Counted from the first letter of the stretch, positions 26,252-36,092 are shown. The stretch is DNA of 64,000 bases from Paenarthrobacter sp. JL.01a (GCF_025452095.1 NZ_CP104877.1:496001-560000); one strand, 5' to 3'. Made by a program: numbers and translations. The notes: a model not told the origin generated them from the sequence alone.

Positions 26252-26594
26252 TCCGGCCATCCTCGCCCTCTTGAAGGTTCTTGAGGTGCTCATCCAGTTT
26301 GTCGAGGCGCTCGTCCCATACCTTGCGGTGTTCCTGGATCCAGTCATCGACGTCGTCAAGGGCAGCTCTTTCCAAGTGGCATGGCCTGAACTGGGCGCTT
26401 CTGCTGCGGGAGATCAGACCGCTCGCCTCAAGGACCTTCAGATGCTTCGATATGGCGGGCAACGACATGGCAAAAGGAGCGGCCAGTTCCGAGACCGTGG
26501 CGTCGCCTTTGGCAAGGGTCGACAGGATGGCCCGCCGCGTCGGGTCCGCGAGAGCGGCAAAGGCTGCATCCAGGACCGCGGGTGCGCTGTTCAT
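26241..26594 (-). CDS. ArsR-family regulator
   Basis: Winged-helix repressor of 117 residues. The sequence AALADPTRRAILSTLAKGDATVSELAAPFAMSLPAISKHLKVLE is the standard ArsR helix-turn-helix; no cysteine metal site is visible, so it does not look like a metal sensor. It is of the type that pairs with AHSA1 proteins. It leads the operon arsR-SRPBCC-hydrolase and is preceded by an inverted-repeat operator at 26619-26636. Confidence 0.9.
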   Translation of the reverse strand: MNSAPAVLDAAFAALADPTRRAILSTLAKGDATVSELAAPFAMSLPAISKHLKVLEASGLISRSRSAQFRPCHLERAALDDVDDWIQEHRKVWDERLDKLDEHLKNLQEGEDGRNGK

Positions 26595-26618
26595 GGTGCT
26601 TAGTTTACTGGATGGTTA

Positions 26619-26636
26619 ATTAACTGGGTAGTTAAT
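26619..26636. promoter_or_regulatory. Probable ArsR operator
   Basis: ATTAACT-GGGT-AGTTAAT, a perfect 7-bp inverted repeat 25 bases before the ArsR start codon. A further GGTTAATTAA overlaps its left arm. The AT-rich sequence stands out from its surroundings. Confidence 0.7.
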
Positions 26637-26750
26637 CTTTGTAGAATTTCGGCCTAGCCGAGTCACCGTCTCGTGGGAGTTCAGACGACCATGGTCCGTG
26701 ACTTGATCAGCGACTAAGGTAGTGCTGACGCGGCATCTGCGGCGGACTTG

Positions 26751-26836
26751 ATTTACGACGGCGGAGGACCGCCCAACGTGCTTGGGAACAGTGTTTCCCT
26801 GCGCAATTCAGGGTGGGCCGCCGTCGTCGCGTAAAT
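26751..26836 (+). other. Large hairpin directly before the AAA ATPase gene
   Basis: TTTACGACGGCGG (26752-26764) faces CCGCCGTCGTCGCGTAAA (26818-26835); the stem is interrupted by a CGCG insert, and an inner CCC...GGG stem can form. The motif is that of the terminators in this window, but no gene is transcribed into it from the left, because the ArsR operon runs the other way. It ends four bases before the ribosome site of the AAA gene, so it may act as a leader structure or attenuator. Confidence 0.6.
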
Positions 26837-26849
26837 ATTGGGGGATCCA

Positions 26850-28127
26850 ATGAACTCAGCTGCCATCGACGGGCTGCTTGCGGCCCTCGAAAGGGTGCCC
26901 GATAACGTTCCCTTGCGGATTAACGTCGCGAAGCTTCTGCTGCAGGCCGGGAGGCATTCCGAGGCCATCGACCACTTGAACATAATCCTTGAAGTCGATG
27001 CAGCAAACACGGAGACTATCCAGCTTCTGGTTGATGCCTCCGCTGGCCTTTCCTCGGTGACGGGGGCGGGACATGGCATCCCCGAGCCCGGAGAAGCTCC
27101 CGGGAAGCAAGCATCGCGGGACTTCGACTGGCATCGCGCTGAACAGGAGCTGGGACAGTCCCTACCCGCGCCCTTCGTCAGCGACGAGAGCCACCCTGGG
27201 CCGCCGGCACTGGCAATCGACGGCGACCGAGCCGGCGGAGCGCTGTTCGACGTGGATCGCCCCGCAATTACGCTGGCTGACGTAGGCGGCCTGGAGGAGG
27301 TCAAGAAGCGTCTGAATGAGTCGTTCCTTGATCCGATGCGGAACCCCGAGGTGGCTAAGGCCTTTGGCAAGTCACTCCGGGGCGGTCTCCTCCTATATGG
27401 GCCGCCAGGCTGTGGTAAGACCTTCATGGCCCGGGCAGTGGCCGGCGAGCTCGGCGCGGCGTTCATGACCGCCACCATGACCGACATCTTTGATAAGTTC
27501 ATCGGCGAAACCGAGAAGAACCTGCATGAGATTTTCGAAGCTGCCCGGCGTGCCGCACCTGCCGTCCTTTTCCTGGACGAAATTGACGCCGTAGCGACCA
27601 AAAGGTCTGCCTTGTCCGGCGGGGCCGCTTGGATGCGGCAAACAGTGAATCAATTGCTGCTTGAGCTCGACTCCATGGATTCCCAAAACGATGGCCTTTT
27701 TGTCCTCGCTGCCACCAACCAGCCGTGGGACATCGACAACGCGCTGCTACGTCCTGGTCGGTTGGACCGTATGTTGCTGGTGCTTCCGCCGGACAGGGCT
27801 GCACGGGAGGCAATCCTTAAGCACCACTTCTCGTCGCGCCCGATTGCGGGCATAGATGTGCAGAAGATTGCTTCTCGAACGGAGGATTTCTCCGGTGCCG
27901 ACCTCGAACATGTCGTCACGTCTGCCGCCGAGAAGGCGATGACGGAGTCGCTTCGAAGAGGTTCGGTCCAGGCTATTTCAATGTCCCACGTAAACGAGGC
28001 TCTCAAGGAGATCCGGCCCTCGACGCGTCAATGGCTCCAGATGGCCAGGAACGTTGTCGAATTTGGCAACACCAGCGGAGCCTATGACGACTTGGGCCTC
28101 TACCTTCGTTTCCGAAAGATGATCTAA
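26850..28127 (+). CDS. AAA+ ATPase with N-terminal TPR-like region
   Basis: A 425-residue ATPase with one classical AAA module of the Cdc48/Vps4/spastin type. Residues 1-65 are helical and TPR-like (LRINVAKLLLQAGRHSEAIDHLNIIL). A linker of about 70 residues follows. The AAA module has GGLEEVKKRL at 146-155, Walker A GPPGCGKT 184-191, Walker B VLFLDEID 239-246, sensor 1 AATN 287-290, arginine fingers RPGRLDR 301-307 and the C-terminal SGADLEHVVTSAAEKAM. Single-module proteins of this kind form hexamers that remodel or unfold proteins. No protease, membrane helix or second AAA module is present. ATG 26850 follows GGGGGA. The next gene, a TPR membrane protein, begins one base after its stop, so they surely act together. 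No known bacterial system is evident. Confidence 0.85.
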   Translation: MNSAAIDGLLAALERVPDNVPLRINVAKLLLQAGRHSEAIDHLNIILEVDAANTETIQLLVDASAGLSSVTGAGHGIPEPGEAPGKQASRDFDWHRAEQELGQSLPAPFVSDESHPGPPALAIDGDRAGGALFDVDRPAITLADVGGLEEVKKRLNESFLDPMRNPEVAKAFGKSLRGGLLLYGPPGCGKTFMARAVAGELGAAFMTATMTDIFDKFIGETEKNLHEIFEAARRAAPAVLFLDEIDAVATKRSALSGGAAWMRQTVNQLLLELDSMDSQNDGLFVLAATNQPWDIDNALLRPGRLDRMLLVLPPDRAAREAILKHHFSSRPIAGIDVQKIASRTEDFSGADLEHVVTSAAEKAMTESLRRGSVQAISMSHVNEALKEIRPSTRQWLQMARNVVEFGNTSGAYDDLGLYLRFRKMI

Positions 28128-28128
28128 C

Positions 28129-29535
28129 GTGGCAGGCGTTGATGTGGTCATTGAACGATCCGAGGCTTTCCTCCTGACCGGTCGAAATGAACGTGCCCTG
28201 GCCATGTTGATGGAAGCGACGGCCTCCGCGCCTGATAACGCTGACTTGCACGGTCAGTTGTCGCGCGTGTTTGCTTCGGCCAAGGACTGGAAAGCCGCAT
28301 TGGAGTCAGCCCAACGCGCGCTGGACCTTGAGCCGGAGGAGCCGTGGTGGTGGTTGCGTCTCAGCGGCGCGCTGGTCGGGAATGGCGATCTGCAAAATGC
28401 TGAGGCAGCCATCCGATGGGGCTTGAACATCGCCGGTGGCGAGTGGATTCCAGGGCTCTATATGCTTGGCTGCATTCTCTACGACCAGGCAGGGCCAGAA
28501 CAGTTGGCTGAAGCTGAGCAATTGTTCGTCAAGGTTGTGGAGCTCTCGCCGGAAAACGCGGACTACCGTTACATGCTCGCGAATGCTTTGATCGCGCGTG
28601 AAAAGGGTCTTGCTGCAGAGCAGCAGATCGAAGCAGGACTCGAGATCGATCCGTTCCACACGAACCTGCTCCTCATGCGGGCAACGAACCCGTCTCGGCC
28701 GGCTGACGGTCGCGTTGAATCGCTGCTGGGTGTTCTCCAACTCAATCCCAACGAGGCGCGGGCCAGGGCATCCTTGGAAAGCGAATACTTCCGGATCCGG
28801 GTACGGCGGCACACTGCGTGGTGGCTTTTGGCCGTCGCTGATGCGGCTCTGCTGTTATGGGTTCCCCAAGTTTTCTACGTGCTTTTGGTGCCTTTTCTTT
28901 GGGTGAGTCTCTTTTTCGTAGCCTTGGTCAACAGTGACGCACGAAAAGCTCTGCCCAAGGGCTACGCACGGCGGATGGATCGTAAATATGCTGCCGCAAC
29001 CTGGACAGGGCGGCTCTCGATAGCCGCGGCGTTGTGCGTTCCAATAGTGGTGCTCGCACTCTATGGCGAGCATGGCAGCGTTGCCGCAAACATCGTAGTG
29101 TCCATTCTGCTGGTGGCATCGGCCGTGGTCTATTCCGTTTATCGATGGCTCGTGATCCGGGCACGCCATACTTCGCTGTCACCTGAACGGGAACCTACGG
29201 AGTTACGGAATCTACTGGCGGCAGCGGACGGAACCAATGGCGCCTGGTACGTGCTCTTCATTGCGTTCGCCCTTACAAGACTCGGCTTCCATGGGCCCCA
29301 GCCGGCGGCCACTGGAGTGTTGCTGCTTACAGCGGGCCTTGGTTCGGCCTGGTGGTGGATTGCGTGGAACATGGTGTTGCCCCCTCACAAGTTGGCCCGT
29401 GACACGAATGGCGGCACCCGTAGAGCGTGGCAACTTGCATTGATGACGCTACTGGTCCTGGGAATGATCGTGGCCGGGGTGGTCATCGTCGCAAGCCACG
29501 ACTTCGTGGTGATTCCTAACTACTCGCGTCCTTAA
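28129..29535 (+). CDS. TPR-repeat multi-pass membrane protein, partner of the AAA ATPase
   Basis: A 468-residue protein that I cannot assign to a named family. Residues 1-215 are a soluble helical domain of about five TPR-like repeats (ERALAMLMEATASAPDNADL, WKAALESAQRALDLEPEE, AEAEQLFVKVVELSPENADY, AAEQQIEAGLEIDP). Residues 228-460 hold six or seven membrane helices (about 230-245, 248-267, 295-312, 320-343, 372-386, 395-415 and 435-457), with a short basic loop SDARKALPKGYARRMDRKY between helices 2 and 3. Start is GTG at 28129, one base after the ATPase stop. Both partners carry TPR-like segments, so the cytosolic TPR domain may dock the ATPase to the membrane. No terminator is apparent; a gap of 94 bases leads to the next gene. 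Confidence 0.78.
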   Translation: MAGVDVVIERSEAFLLTGRNERALAMLMEATASAPDNADLHGQLSRVFASAKDWKAALESAQRALDLEPEEPWWWLRLSGALVGNGDLQNAEAAIRWGLNIAGGEWIPGLYMLGCILYDQAGPEQLAEAEQLFVKVVELSPENADYRYMLANALIAREKGLAAEQQIEAGLEIDPFHTNLLLMRATNPSRPADGRVESLLGVLQLNPNEARARASLESEYFRIRVRRHTAWWLLAVADAALLLWVPQVFYVLLVPFLWVSLFFVALVNSDARKALPKGYARRMDRKYAAATWTGRLSIAAALCVPIVVLALYGEHGSVAANIVVSILLVASAVVYSVYRWLVIRARHTSLSPEREPTELRNLLAAADGTNGAWYVLFIAFALTRLGFHGPQPAATGVLLLTAGLGSAWWWIAWNMVLPPHKLARDTNGGTRRAWQLALMTLLVLGMIVAGVVIVASHDFVVIPNYSRP

Positions 29536-29629
29536 GCCCCGGGACTAATTCCGCCACCCGTACCGTTACCCCCTGTGGGGCTTGCCCCAGGGAACGAACG
29601 TAACGAGCTGACGACGGGGAACGAGACAT

Positions 29630-31090
29630 ATGACTACAGAAACTGCCGACGGCGTTGGGTTCCGTTCCAAGCGTGGCCCCATCCTCATTGCCCTGATGCT
29701 GTCCACGGGCCTGGTGGCGATCGATTCAACCATCGTTGCAACGGCCGTGCCATCCATCGTTGAGGACATCGGCGGTTTCAGTTCGTTCCCGTGGCTCTTC
29801 TCGGCGTACCTGTTGGCGCAGGCCGTGTCGGTCCCCATCTACGCCAAGCTTTCGGACATGCTGGGCCGCAAGCCGCTCATCTTGAGCGGAATTGGCCTGT
29901 TCCTGTTGGGATCCATCCTGTGTGGGCTGGCGTGGAGCATGCCTGCGCTTATTGCTTTCCGTGTGCTTCAGGGCCTCGGCGCAGGTGCGGTGCAGCCGGT
30001 ATCCATCACCATCGCCGGTGACATCTACACCCTTGCCGAACGCGCCAAGGTGCAGGGCTACCTGGCCAGTGTGTGGGCCATTTCCTCCGTGGTGGGGCCA
30101 ACCCTGGGTGGTGTCTTTGCCTCCTTGGGGATCTGGCGGTGGATCTTCCTGATCAACATTCCGCTGTGCTTCCTGGCTGGTTGGATGCTGGTGCGAACGT
30201 TCCACGAAAACGTCGAGCGCGCCAAGCACCGGATCGATTACCTGGGAGCGTCCCTGTTGACGGTCTCCTTGAGCCTGCTGATCCTCGGAGCGCTGGAGGG
30301 CGGCCAAGCCTGGGCCTGGAACTCGCCCGTGAGTATTGCTGTCTTCGCAGTGGGTGCATTGTTGTTCGGTGCTTTCGTGCTTGCCGAGCGCAGGGCTGCG
30401 GAGCCGATTTTGCCGGCGTGGGTGGTCTCGAGGCGGCTCCTGGCAACCACAGCTTTGATCTCCTTCGGCGTGGGCGCAGTGATGCTGGGCCTGACCTCGT
30501 ACGTCCCAACGTTCCTTGAAGGAGCGCTGAAGACCTCTCCGATTCTTGCCGGCCTTGCCTTGGCGGCCCTGACCTTGGGCTGGCCGATCAGCGCCTCCCA
30601 GGCTGGCCGGTTCTACCTCCGGATCGGGTTCAAGCGGACGGCCTTGATCGGGATCTCCATCTCGGTGGCCGGCGCGGCGGTGCTGGCGTTCACGGCGTCC
30701 TCGCCCAACGTCGTCTGGGTGGCGTTGTCTTGCTTCGTTGTGGGTTTGGGCCTGGGGTTGGTTGCCACTCCCAGCCTCATCGCTGCCCAGTCGAGCGTGG
30801 AATGGAACGAGCGCGGTGTAGTGACGGGAACCAACCTCTTCGCCCGGTCGATCGGCAGCGCACTGGGCGTGGCGGTTTTCGGCGCGATTGCGAATGCCAT
30901 CTACGCTGGCGGCCCGAGTGGCGGCGCCGATCCGCAAACCACGGTGAACGCCTCGGGCGCGGTGTTCGTGGCGGTGCTGATCAGCGCCGTGCTCACGGTG
31001 GTGGCGGTGATCGCGATGCCTGGTGCGAAGCGAACGGACACCAACACACCAGCTGACGCAAAGGCCACCTCGGGAGCTGTGGAGGACTAG
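29630..31090 (+). CDS. MFS transporter, DHA2 family
   Basis: Drug:proton antiporter-type exporter of 486 residues with about 14 helices. The first helix carries GLVAIDSTIVATAVPSI, the DHA2 signature; motif A is AKLSDMLGRKP and motif C is SVVGPTLGGVFAS. The C-terminus is a soluble Thr/Ala tail. ATG 29630 follows ACGGGGAACGAG. A short lactonase gene starts 10 bases after its stop and may be co-transcribed. The substrate is unknown. Confidence 0.88.
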   Translation: MTTETADGVGFRSKRGPILIALMLSTGLVAIDSTIVATAVPSIVEDIGGFSSFPWLFSAYLLAQAVSVPIYAKLSDMLGRKPLILSGIGLFLLGSILCGLAWSMPALIAFRVLQGLGAGAVQPVSITIAGDIYTLAERAKVQGYLASVWAISSVVGPTLGGVFASLGIWRWIFLINIPLCFLAGWMLVRTFHENVERAKHRIDYLGASLLTVSLSLLILGALEGGQAWAWNSPVSIAVFAVGALLFGAFVLAERRAAEPILPAWVVSRRLLATTALISFGVGAVMLGLTSYVPTFLEGALKTSPILAGLALAALTLGWPISASQAGRFYLRIGFKRTALIGISISVAGAAVLAFTASSPNVVWVALSCFVVGLGLGLVATPSLIAAQSSVEWNERGVVTGTNLFARSIGSALGVAVFGAIANAIYAGGPSGGADPQTTVNASGAVFVAVLISAVLTVVAVIAMPGAKRTDTNTPADAKATSGAVED

Positions 31091-31100
31091 TCTCGAACGC

Positions 31101-31973
31101 ATGGATGAACTGATCACCGGCACTCTGGACAAGCTCTTCGAAGGCACAGTATGGGCCGAAGGGCCGGTCTGGATCCCGGGATCGCAAACGGTTCGCTGGA
31201 GCGACATTCCCAACAACCGCATCCTGGAGTTCAGCCCAACCACAGGCGCGACGCGTGAGTACGCCACCGGCGTCGAGTACACCAACGGCCGCACGCTCGA
31301 CCACGACGGCAGCGTGGTGCAGTGCAGCCACGGCCGCCGACGCGTCGAACGGGATCACGACGGCGATGTCACGCCTATCGTCGACTCGTTCGGTGAGCAT
31401 CGCCTCAACTCGCCCAACGACGTGGTGGTCGCCGGCGATGGCACGGTGTGGTTCACCGACCCTCCTTATGGCATCCTTCCCGGCACGGTGGAAGGCCACG
31501 AGGGAGATCAGGAATACGGTGGCTGCTACGTCTTCCGGTTTGACCCCGCCACCGGGGAGCTGAGGCCGGTGATCACAGACCTGGTCCATCCCAATGGCTT
31601 GGCTTTTTCCCCGGACGAATCGCTGCTGTACGTATCGGACACGGCCGGTCCTTCGCATGGCGTCCCGTTGCGGATGGCCGTGTATCCGGTGAAGGACGGT
31701 GCGTGCGGCTCCGGAACCACCTTCGTGGAACTCGAGGATGACAGGGCCTCGGACGGTTTCCGCGTAGACGTCGAGGGTCGCTTGTGGACTTCGGCAGGTG
31801 CGTCCGTGCGGGTTTACGCGCCCGACGGCGGCCTGCTGGCCGCCGTCGAACTTCCGGAAAGAGTCTCGAATCTTTGTTTCGGCGGCCCCGATGGCCATGA
31901 CCTCTACATCACTGCCACGTCGTCCTTGTACCGACTGCGGACGGCGACGCGGGACGCCGTGTGGGCGCGCTGA
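31101..31973 (+). CDS. SMP-30/gluconolactonase-family protein
   Basis: Predicted calcium-dependent lactonase of 290 residues with a six-bladed beta-propeller. The family's metal ligands are visible: the Glu of VWAEGPVWIPG near residue 18, the Asn of LNSPNDVVVAGDGTVWFTDP, the Asn of HPNGLAFSPDESLLYVSDT, and its Asp. Such enzymes open sugar lactones to acids. The start ATG is 10 bases after the MFS stop. The lactone substrate is not known; gluconokinase at the window start is distant and unlikely to be linked directly. Confidence 0.85.
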   Translation: MDELITGTLDKLFEGTVWAEGPVWIPGSQTVRWSDIPNNRILEFSPTTGATREYATGVEYTNGRTLDHDGSVVQCSHGRRRVERDHDGDVTPIVDSFGEHRLNSPNDVVVAGDGTVWFTDPPYGILPGTVEGHEGDQEYGGCYVFRFDPATGELRPVITDLVHPNGLAFSPDESLLYVSDTAGPSHGVPLRMAVYPVKDGACGSGTTFVELEDDRASDGFRVDVEGRLWTSAGASVRVYAPDGGLLAAVELPERVSNLCFGGPDGHDLYITATSSLYRLRTATRDAVWAR

Positions 31974-32070
31974 CGGGAGCATCCCCGAATTTGTAAGGCT
32001 GCTGTGGTTCTGGCCCGTGGTTCGCTACGCTGGATCAAAGGCGTCACCATTGCTACCCAGGGGAGTGAAC

Positions 32071-32304
32071 GTGTCAGGACCCAATCCGGACCCGTACGAG
32101 GACAAGATCACAGGACTGGAGCCGGGCGGGGGAGTGCCTCCGGGCGAGACCCCGCCGGGAGAATCATCCACGGCCGGACCGCAGGGCCACGACGAGGGCG
32201 GGCCGCGTAAGGGCAGCCAGATTTTGTGGATGTCGGTCATCGGCGTCTTCGTCTTGCTCTCCATGCTCTACTTCATCGGGTACATCGTGGGCTTCTTCGA
32301 CTAA
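32071..32304 (+). CDS. DUF6480-type small membrane protein
   Basis: A 77-residue protein. The N-terminal part has NPDPYEDKITGLEPGGGVPP and GETPPGESSTAG, the hallmark of the actinobacterial DUF6480 family, then a basic stretch and one membrane helix (about 52-72) ending in FFD. The GTG at 32071 is taken because GGGGAG stands five bases before; a GTG six bases earlier is possible. Function unknown. A single gene lying between the lactonase and the oxidoreductase. Confidence 0.72.
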   Translation: MSGPNPDPYEDKITGLEPGGGVPPGETPPGESSTAGPQGHDEGGPRKGSQILWMSVIGVFVLLSMLYFIGYIVGFFD

Positions 32305-32360
32305 GGCAGCAGATAGACAGGCACAGGAATAGCCGGGCGCAACTGGAAGTTGGCACTCAC

Positions 32361-33290
32361 ATGAAGGCAATCACTTACAGCAAATACGGAAACCCGGATG
32401 TCCTGGAAATCACCGAGCAGCCGATGCCCAAGGTCGGCCCTGGCATGGTGCTGGTCAAGGTCAAGACCGCATCAGTAAATCCGGTGGATTGGAAGATCAT
32501 GGCCGGGTACCTTGACCCGCTCATGGACATCCAGTTCCCGGCAATTCCTGGCTGGGATGTTGCCGGGGTGGTGGAGTCGGTGGGAATTGACGCTCCGCAC
32601 TTCCAGCCCGGCGATGAGGTGATCGCCTACGGCCGCAAGGACTTCGTCCACGGTGGCAGCTTCGCCGAGTACATTGCCTTGCCCGAACGGCTCCTGGCCC
32701 GCAAGCCAGAGAGCCTGAACTGGAACGAATCCGCTGGCCTGCCACTTGCCGGGTTGACTGCCTTCCAGGTCCTGAGGCGATTGGAACTCGCCGCCGGGGA
32801 GACCGTGCTGATCCACGGCGGTTCCGGAGGTGTCGGCTCACTCGGCATCCAGATCGCGAAGGCCCTCGGTGCGGAAGTCATCGCCACTGCTTCGGAGAAG
32901 AACCATGACTTCCTTCGGTCGCTGGGCGCCGAACCCGTTGCGTACGGTGAAGGGCTGGCGGGCCGGGTGCGGGAACTCTGCCCGGATGGTGTCGACGTCG
33001 TTGCGGACTTCGTGGGCGGCAACCTCTCAACAACCCTTGAGGTGCTGAAGGAGAATGGCCGGCATGCCTCCATTGCCGACAGCGATGTCGAAGAGCACGG
33101 GGGCACCTGGATGTGGGTCAACCCGGTGGGGGCGGACCTGCAAGAGCTCGCCGATCTGGTGGATGAGCGGAAACTCCAGGTTGAGGTAGCTGAAACCTTC
33201 CCGCTGGCTGATGCGGCGGACGCGTTCCGGCTCAACATGGATGGCCACACCCGCGGCAAGATCGTGGTCACCGTGGACGGGAACGATTGA
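32361..33290 (+). CDS. NADP-dependent oxidoreductase, quinone-reductase/MDR type
   Basis: A 309-residue zinc-free medium-chain reductase. The catalytic GroES-like half opens MKAITYSKYGNPDVLEI, and the Rossmann half has VLIHGGSGGVGSLGIQIAKALGAEVIATASEKN (A-x-x-G-x-x-G NADPH motif). No zinc-ligand cluster of alcohol dehydrogenases is present, as in QOR/quinone reductases. It probably reduces quinones or alpha,beta-unsaturated carbonyls. The ATG at 32361 follows GGAAG at some distance. The gene is monocistronic. Confidence 0.88.
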   Translation: MKAITYSKYGNPDVLEITEQPMPKVGPGMVLVKVKTASVNPVDWKIMAGYLDPLMDIQFPAIPGWDVAGVVESVGIDAPHFQPGDEVIAYGRKDFVHGGSFAEYIALPERLLARKPESLNWNESAGLPLAGLTAFQVLRRLELAAGETVLIHGGSGGVGSLGIQIAKALGAEVIATASEKNHDFLRSLGAEPVAYGEGLAGRVRELCPDGVDVVADFVGGNLSTTLEVLKENGRHASIADSDVEEHGGTWMWVNPVGADLQELADLVDERKLQVEVAETFPLADAADAFRLNMDGHTRGKIVVTVDGND

Positions 33291-33469
33291 GGCAACTTGC
33301 CTTCATTGGCCATCTTTGTGAGACTGAACTCCTCTGTTCCCCAGTGTTAGGCCGATGTTTTGACGGACATTCAAGGTTTCGCGACGCAAACCAAGCGCTG
33401 ACACGCATCTGATGTCCTTCCGGGCCGATGGCAGCGCATTCGCTGAAATCACTGGAGTCCTGAAGCATC

Positions 33470-35068
33470 ATGCCTATTGCAAAAAACCCGTCCATTACCC
33501 TGACCGACGTCAGCTTCCACTGGCCGGACGGTACCCCCGCTCTTACTGAAGTCTCCGGAACGTTCGGTACCGGCCGCACCGGCCTGGTGGGCGCCAATGG
33601 GGCCGGAAAATCAACGTTGCTCCGGCTCATTGCCGGTCTCCTCGCCCCGACACGTGGACACATCACCACCATCGGCGATGTCGGATACCTTCCACAAACG
33701 CTCACGCTGCTCACTAATTCCACCGTGGCTGACCTCCTCGGAATCGGCGCCAAGGTGATGGCCCTCAGGGCCATCGAATCCGGTGATGCATCGGTGGAAA
33801 ACTTCGACGTGGTGGGCGATGACTGGGACATTGAGACGCGCGCCGACGAGGCCCTGCGCCACATCGGCTTCTCGTCCGCTGACCTGGACCGGAGCGTCGG
33901 CGGGATCTCGGGCGGCGAGGCCATGCTGGTCGCCATCGCGGGATTGAGGCTCCAGAGGACGGCGATCACGCTCCTGGACGAGCCCACGAATAATCTGGAC
34001 CGCGAAGCGCGGGCCATGCTGTCCGGTCTTTTGTCCGGCTGGCCTGGCACGCTGGTGGTGGTCAGCCACGACCTCGCTTTGCTGGAACTGATGGACAACA
34101 CAGCCGAACTGCACGGGGGAGAGCTCGCGGTCTTCGGCGGACCCTACAGCGCCTGGCGGTCCCACGTGGAGGAGCAGCAGGCCGCGGCAGTGCAGGCTGC
34201 CCAAGCCGCGAAACAGGCGGTGAAGGTTGAGAAGCGTCAGCGGCAGGAAGCCGAAGCGAAGCTGGCAAAGCGGGCGCGGACGGGCCAGAGCAGCTATGAC
34301 AACAAAAAGGGCTCCAAGATCCTCATGAACCAGCGGGCCTCCGACGCCCAGGTGTCGGCCGGGAAGCTTCGTTCGGGTTCGGACAACAAAGTGGTCGCCG
34401 CCCAGGCGGCATTGGATGCGGCCTCCGCCAGGATCAGGGAAGAGGAGCGCATCAGCGTGGATCTTCCTGACCCGGACGTTCCACGCAGCCGCCGGATAGC
34501 GGAATTGCGGGGAACCAACCGCGCCTTCCTGATGGAAGGCCCGGAACGGGTGGCCATCATAGGCGCGAACGGGGTGGGAAAAACCACCTTGCTCGAACGT
34601 GTGGTTGCCGGCGAAGAAGGGCCGGCTGGTGGTCGGCTGCTGACGGAGCGGGCCGGCTACCTGCGGCAGCGGCTCGATGGCCTGGACGATGCTGCCACCA
34701 CCTTGGAGAATGTGCAGACGGCTGCCCCGGACGTCCCCGCAGGTGAGATCAGAAATCAGCTGGCACGGTTCCTTCTCCGTGGCGACAGCGTCTATCGTCC
34801 CGTTCACACCCTTTCCGGGGGTGAGCGCTTCAGGGTGTCGCTGGCCAGGCTCCTTTTCGCCGATCCGCCGCCCCAGCTCCTGATTCTCGATGAGCCCACG
34901 AACAACCTCGACATCCAAAGCGTGGACCAGCTGGTGGCTGCGCTGAATGCTTACCGTGGCGCAGTTATCCTGGTCAGTCACGACGACGACTTCCTGGGCC
35001 GCCTGAACCTGGACGCCATGCTTCGCCTGGACCATGACGGTTCGCTCACCGAATTGCCTCCAGCGTAA
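33470..35068 (+). CDS. ABC-F family ATPase
   Basis: A 532-residue soluble twin-ATPase that acts on the ribosome rather than in transport. ATPase 1 has GANGAGKST, ISGGE and LLDEPTNNLD; the interdomain linker (about 225-300) is long, charged and helical, rich in Ala, Gln, Lys and Arg, as in the P-site tRNA interaction motif; ATPase 2 has GANGVGKTT, LSGGE and LILDEPTNNLD. ABC-F proteins either protect ribosomes from antibiotics or rescue stalled ribosomes; the subgroup cannot be fixed from sequence alone. The 179-base gap before it holds no clear antibiotic-sensing leader. A strong bidirectional terminator follows. Confidence 0.9.
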   Translation: MPIAKNPSITLTDVSFHWPDGTPALTEVSGTFGTGRTGLVGANGAGKSTLLRLIAGLLAPTRGHITTIGDVGYLPQTLTLLTNSTVADLLGIGAKVMALRAIESGDASVENFDVVGDDWDIETRADEALRHIGFSSADLDRSVGGISGGEAMLVAIAGLRLQRTAITLLDEPTNNLDREARAMLSGLLSGWPGTLVVVSHDLALLELMDNTAELHGGELAVFGGPYSAWRSHVEEQQAAAVQAAQAAKQAVKVEKRQRQEAEAKLAKRARTGQSSYDNKKGSKILMNQRASDAQVSAGKLRSGSDNKVVAAQAALDAASARIREEERISVDLPDPDVPRSRRIAELRGTNRAFLMEGPERVAIIGANGVGKTTLLERVVAGEEGPAGGRLLTERAGYLRQRLDGLDDAATTLENVQTAAPDVPAGEIRNQLARFLLRGDSVYRPVHTLSGGERFRVSLARLLFADPPPQLLILDEPTNNLDIQSVDQLVAALNAYRGAVILVSHDDDFLGRLNLDAMLRLDHDGSLTELPPA

Positions 35069-35074
35069 GCGGAC

Positions 35075-35143
35075 AGAACGACGGCGGCAGCCCGCCTTTG
35101 GTTCCTTCCGGAACCGCCGGGGAGCTGCCGCCGTCGTTCTTTA
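35075..35143. terminator. Bidirectional terminator between ABC-F and hydrolase genes
   Basis: A 16-bp perfect stem (AGAACGACGGCGGCAG, 35075-35090, with 35125-35140) and an inner GGTTCC/GGAACC stem lie between two convergent genes. It belongs to the ACGACGGCGG family. Confidence 0.85.
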
Positions 35144-35162
35144 AGCAGTTGGCGCCTGAACG

Positions 35163-36072
<910 letters not shown>

Positions 36073-36092
36073 AATTCAAGTAGTATTGACCC

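Noticed and set aside
29726..31294. 522-codon open frame on the minus strand
   Set aside because: It is opposite to the DHA2 transporter and the lactonase start; the His/Gln/Arg-rich product is a frame shadow.
33291..33469. Antibiotic-sensing leader before the ABC-F gene
   Set aside because: A short frame from ATG 33412 overlaps the start, but I found no terminator/antiterminator pair, so the claim is unsupported.
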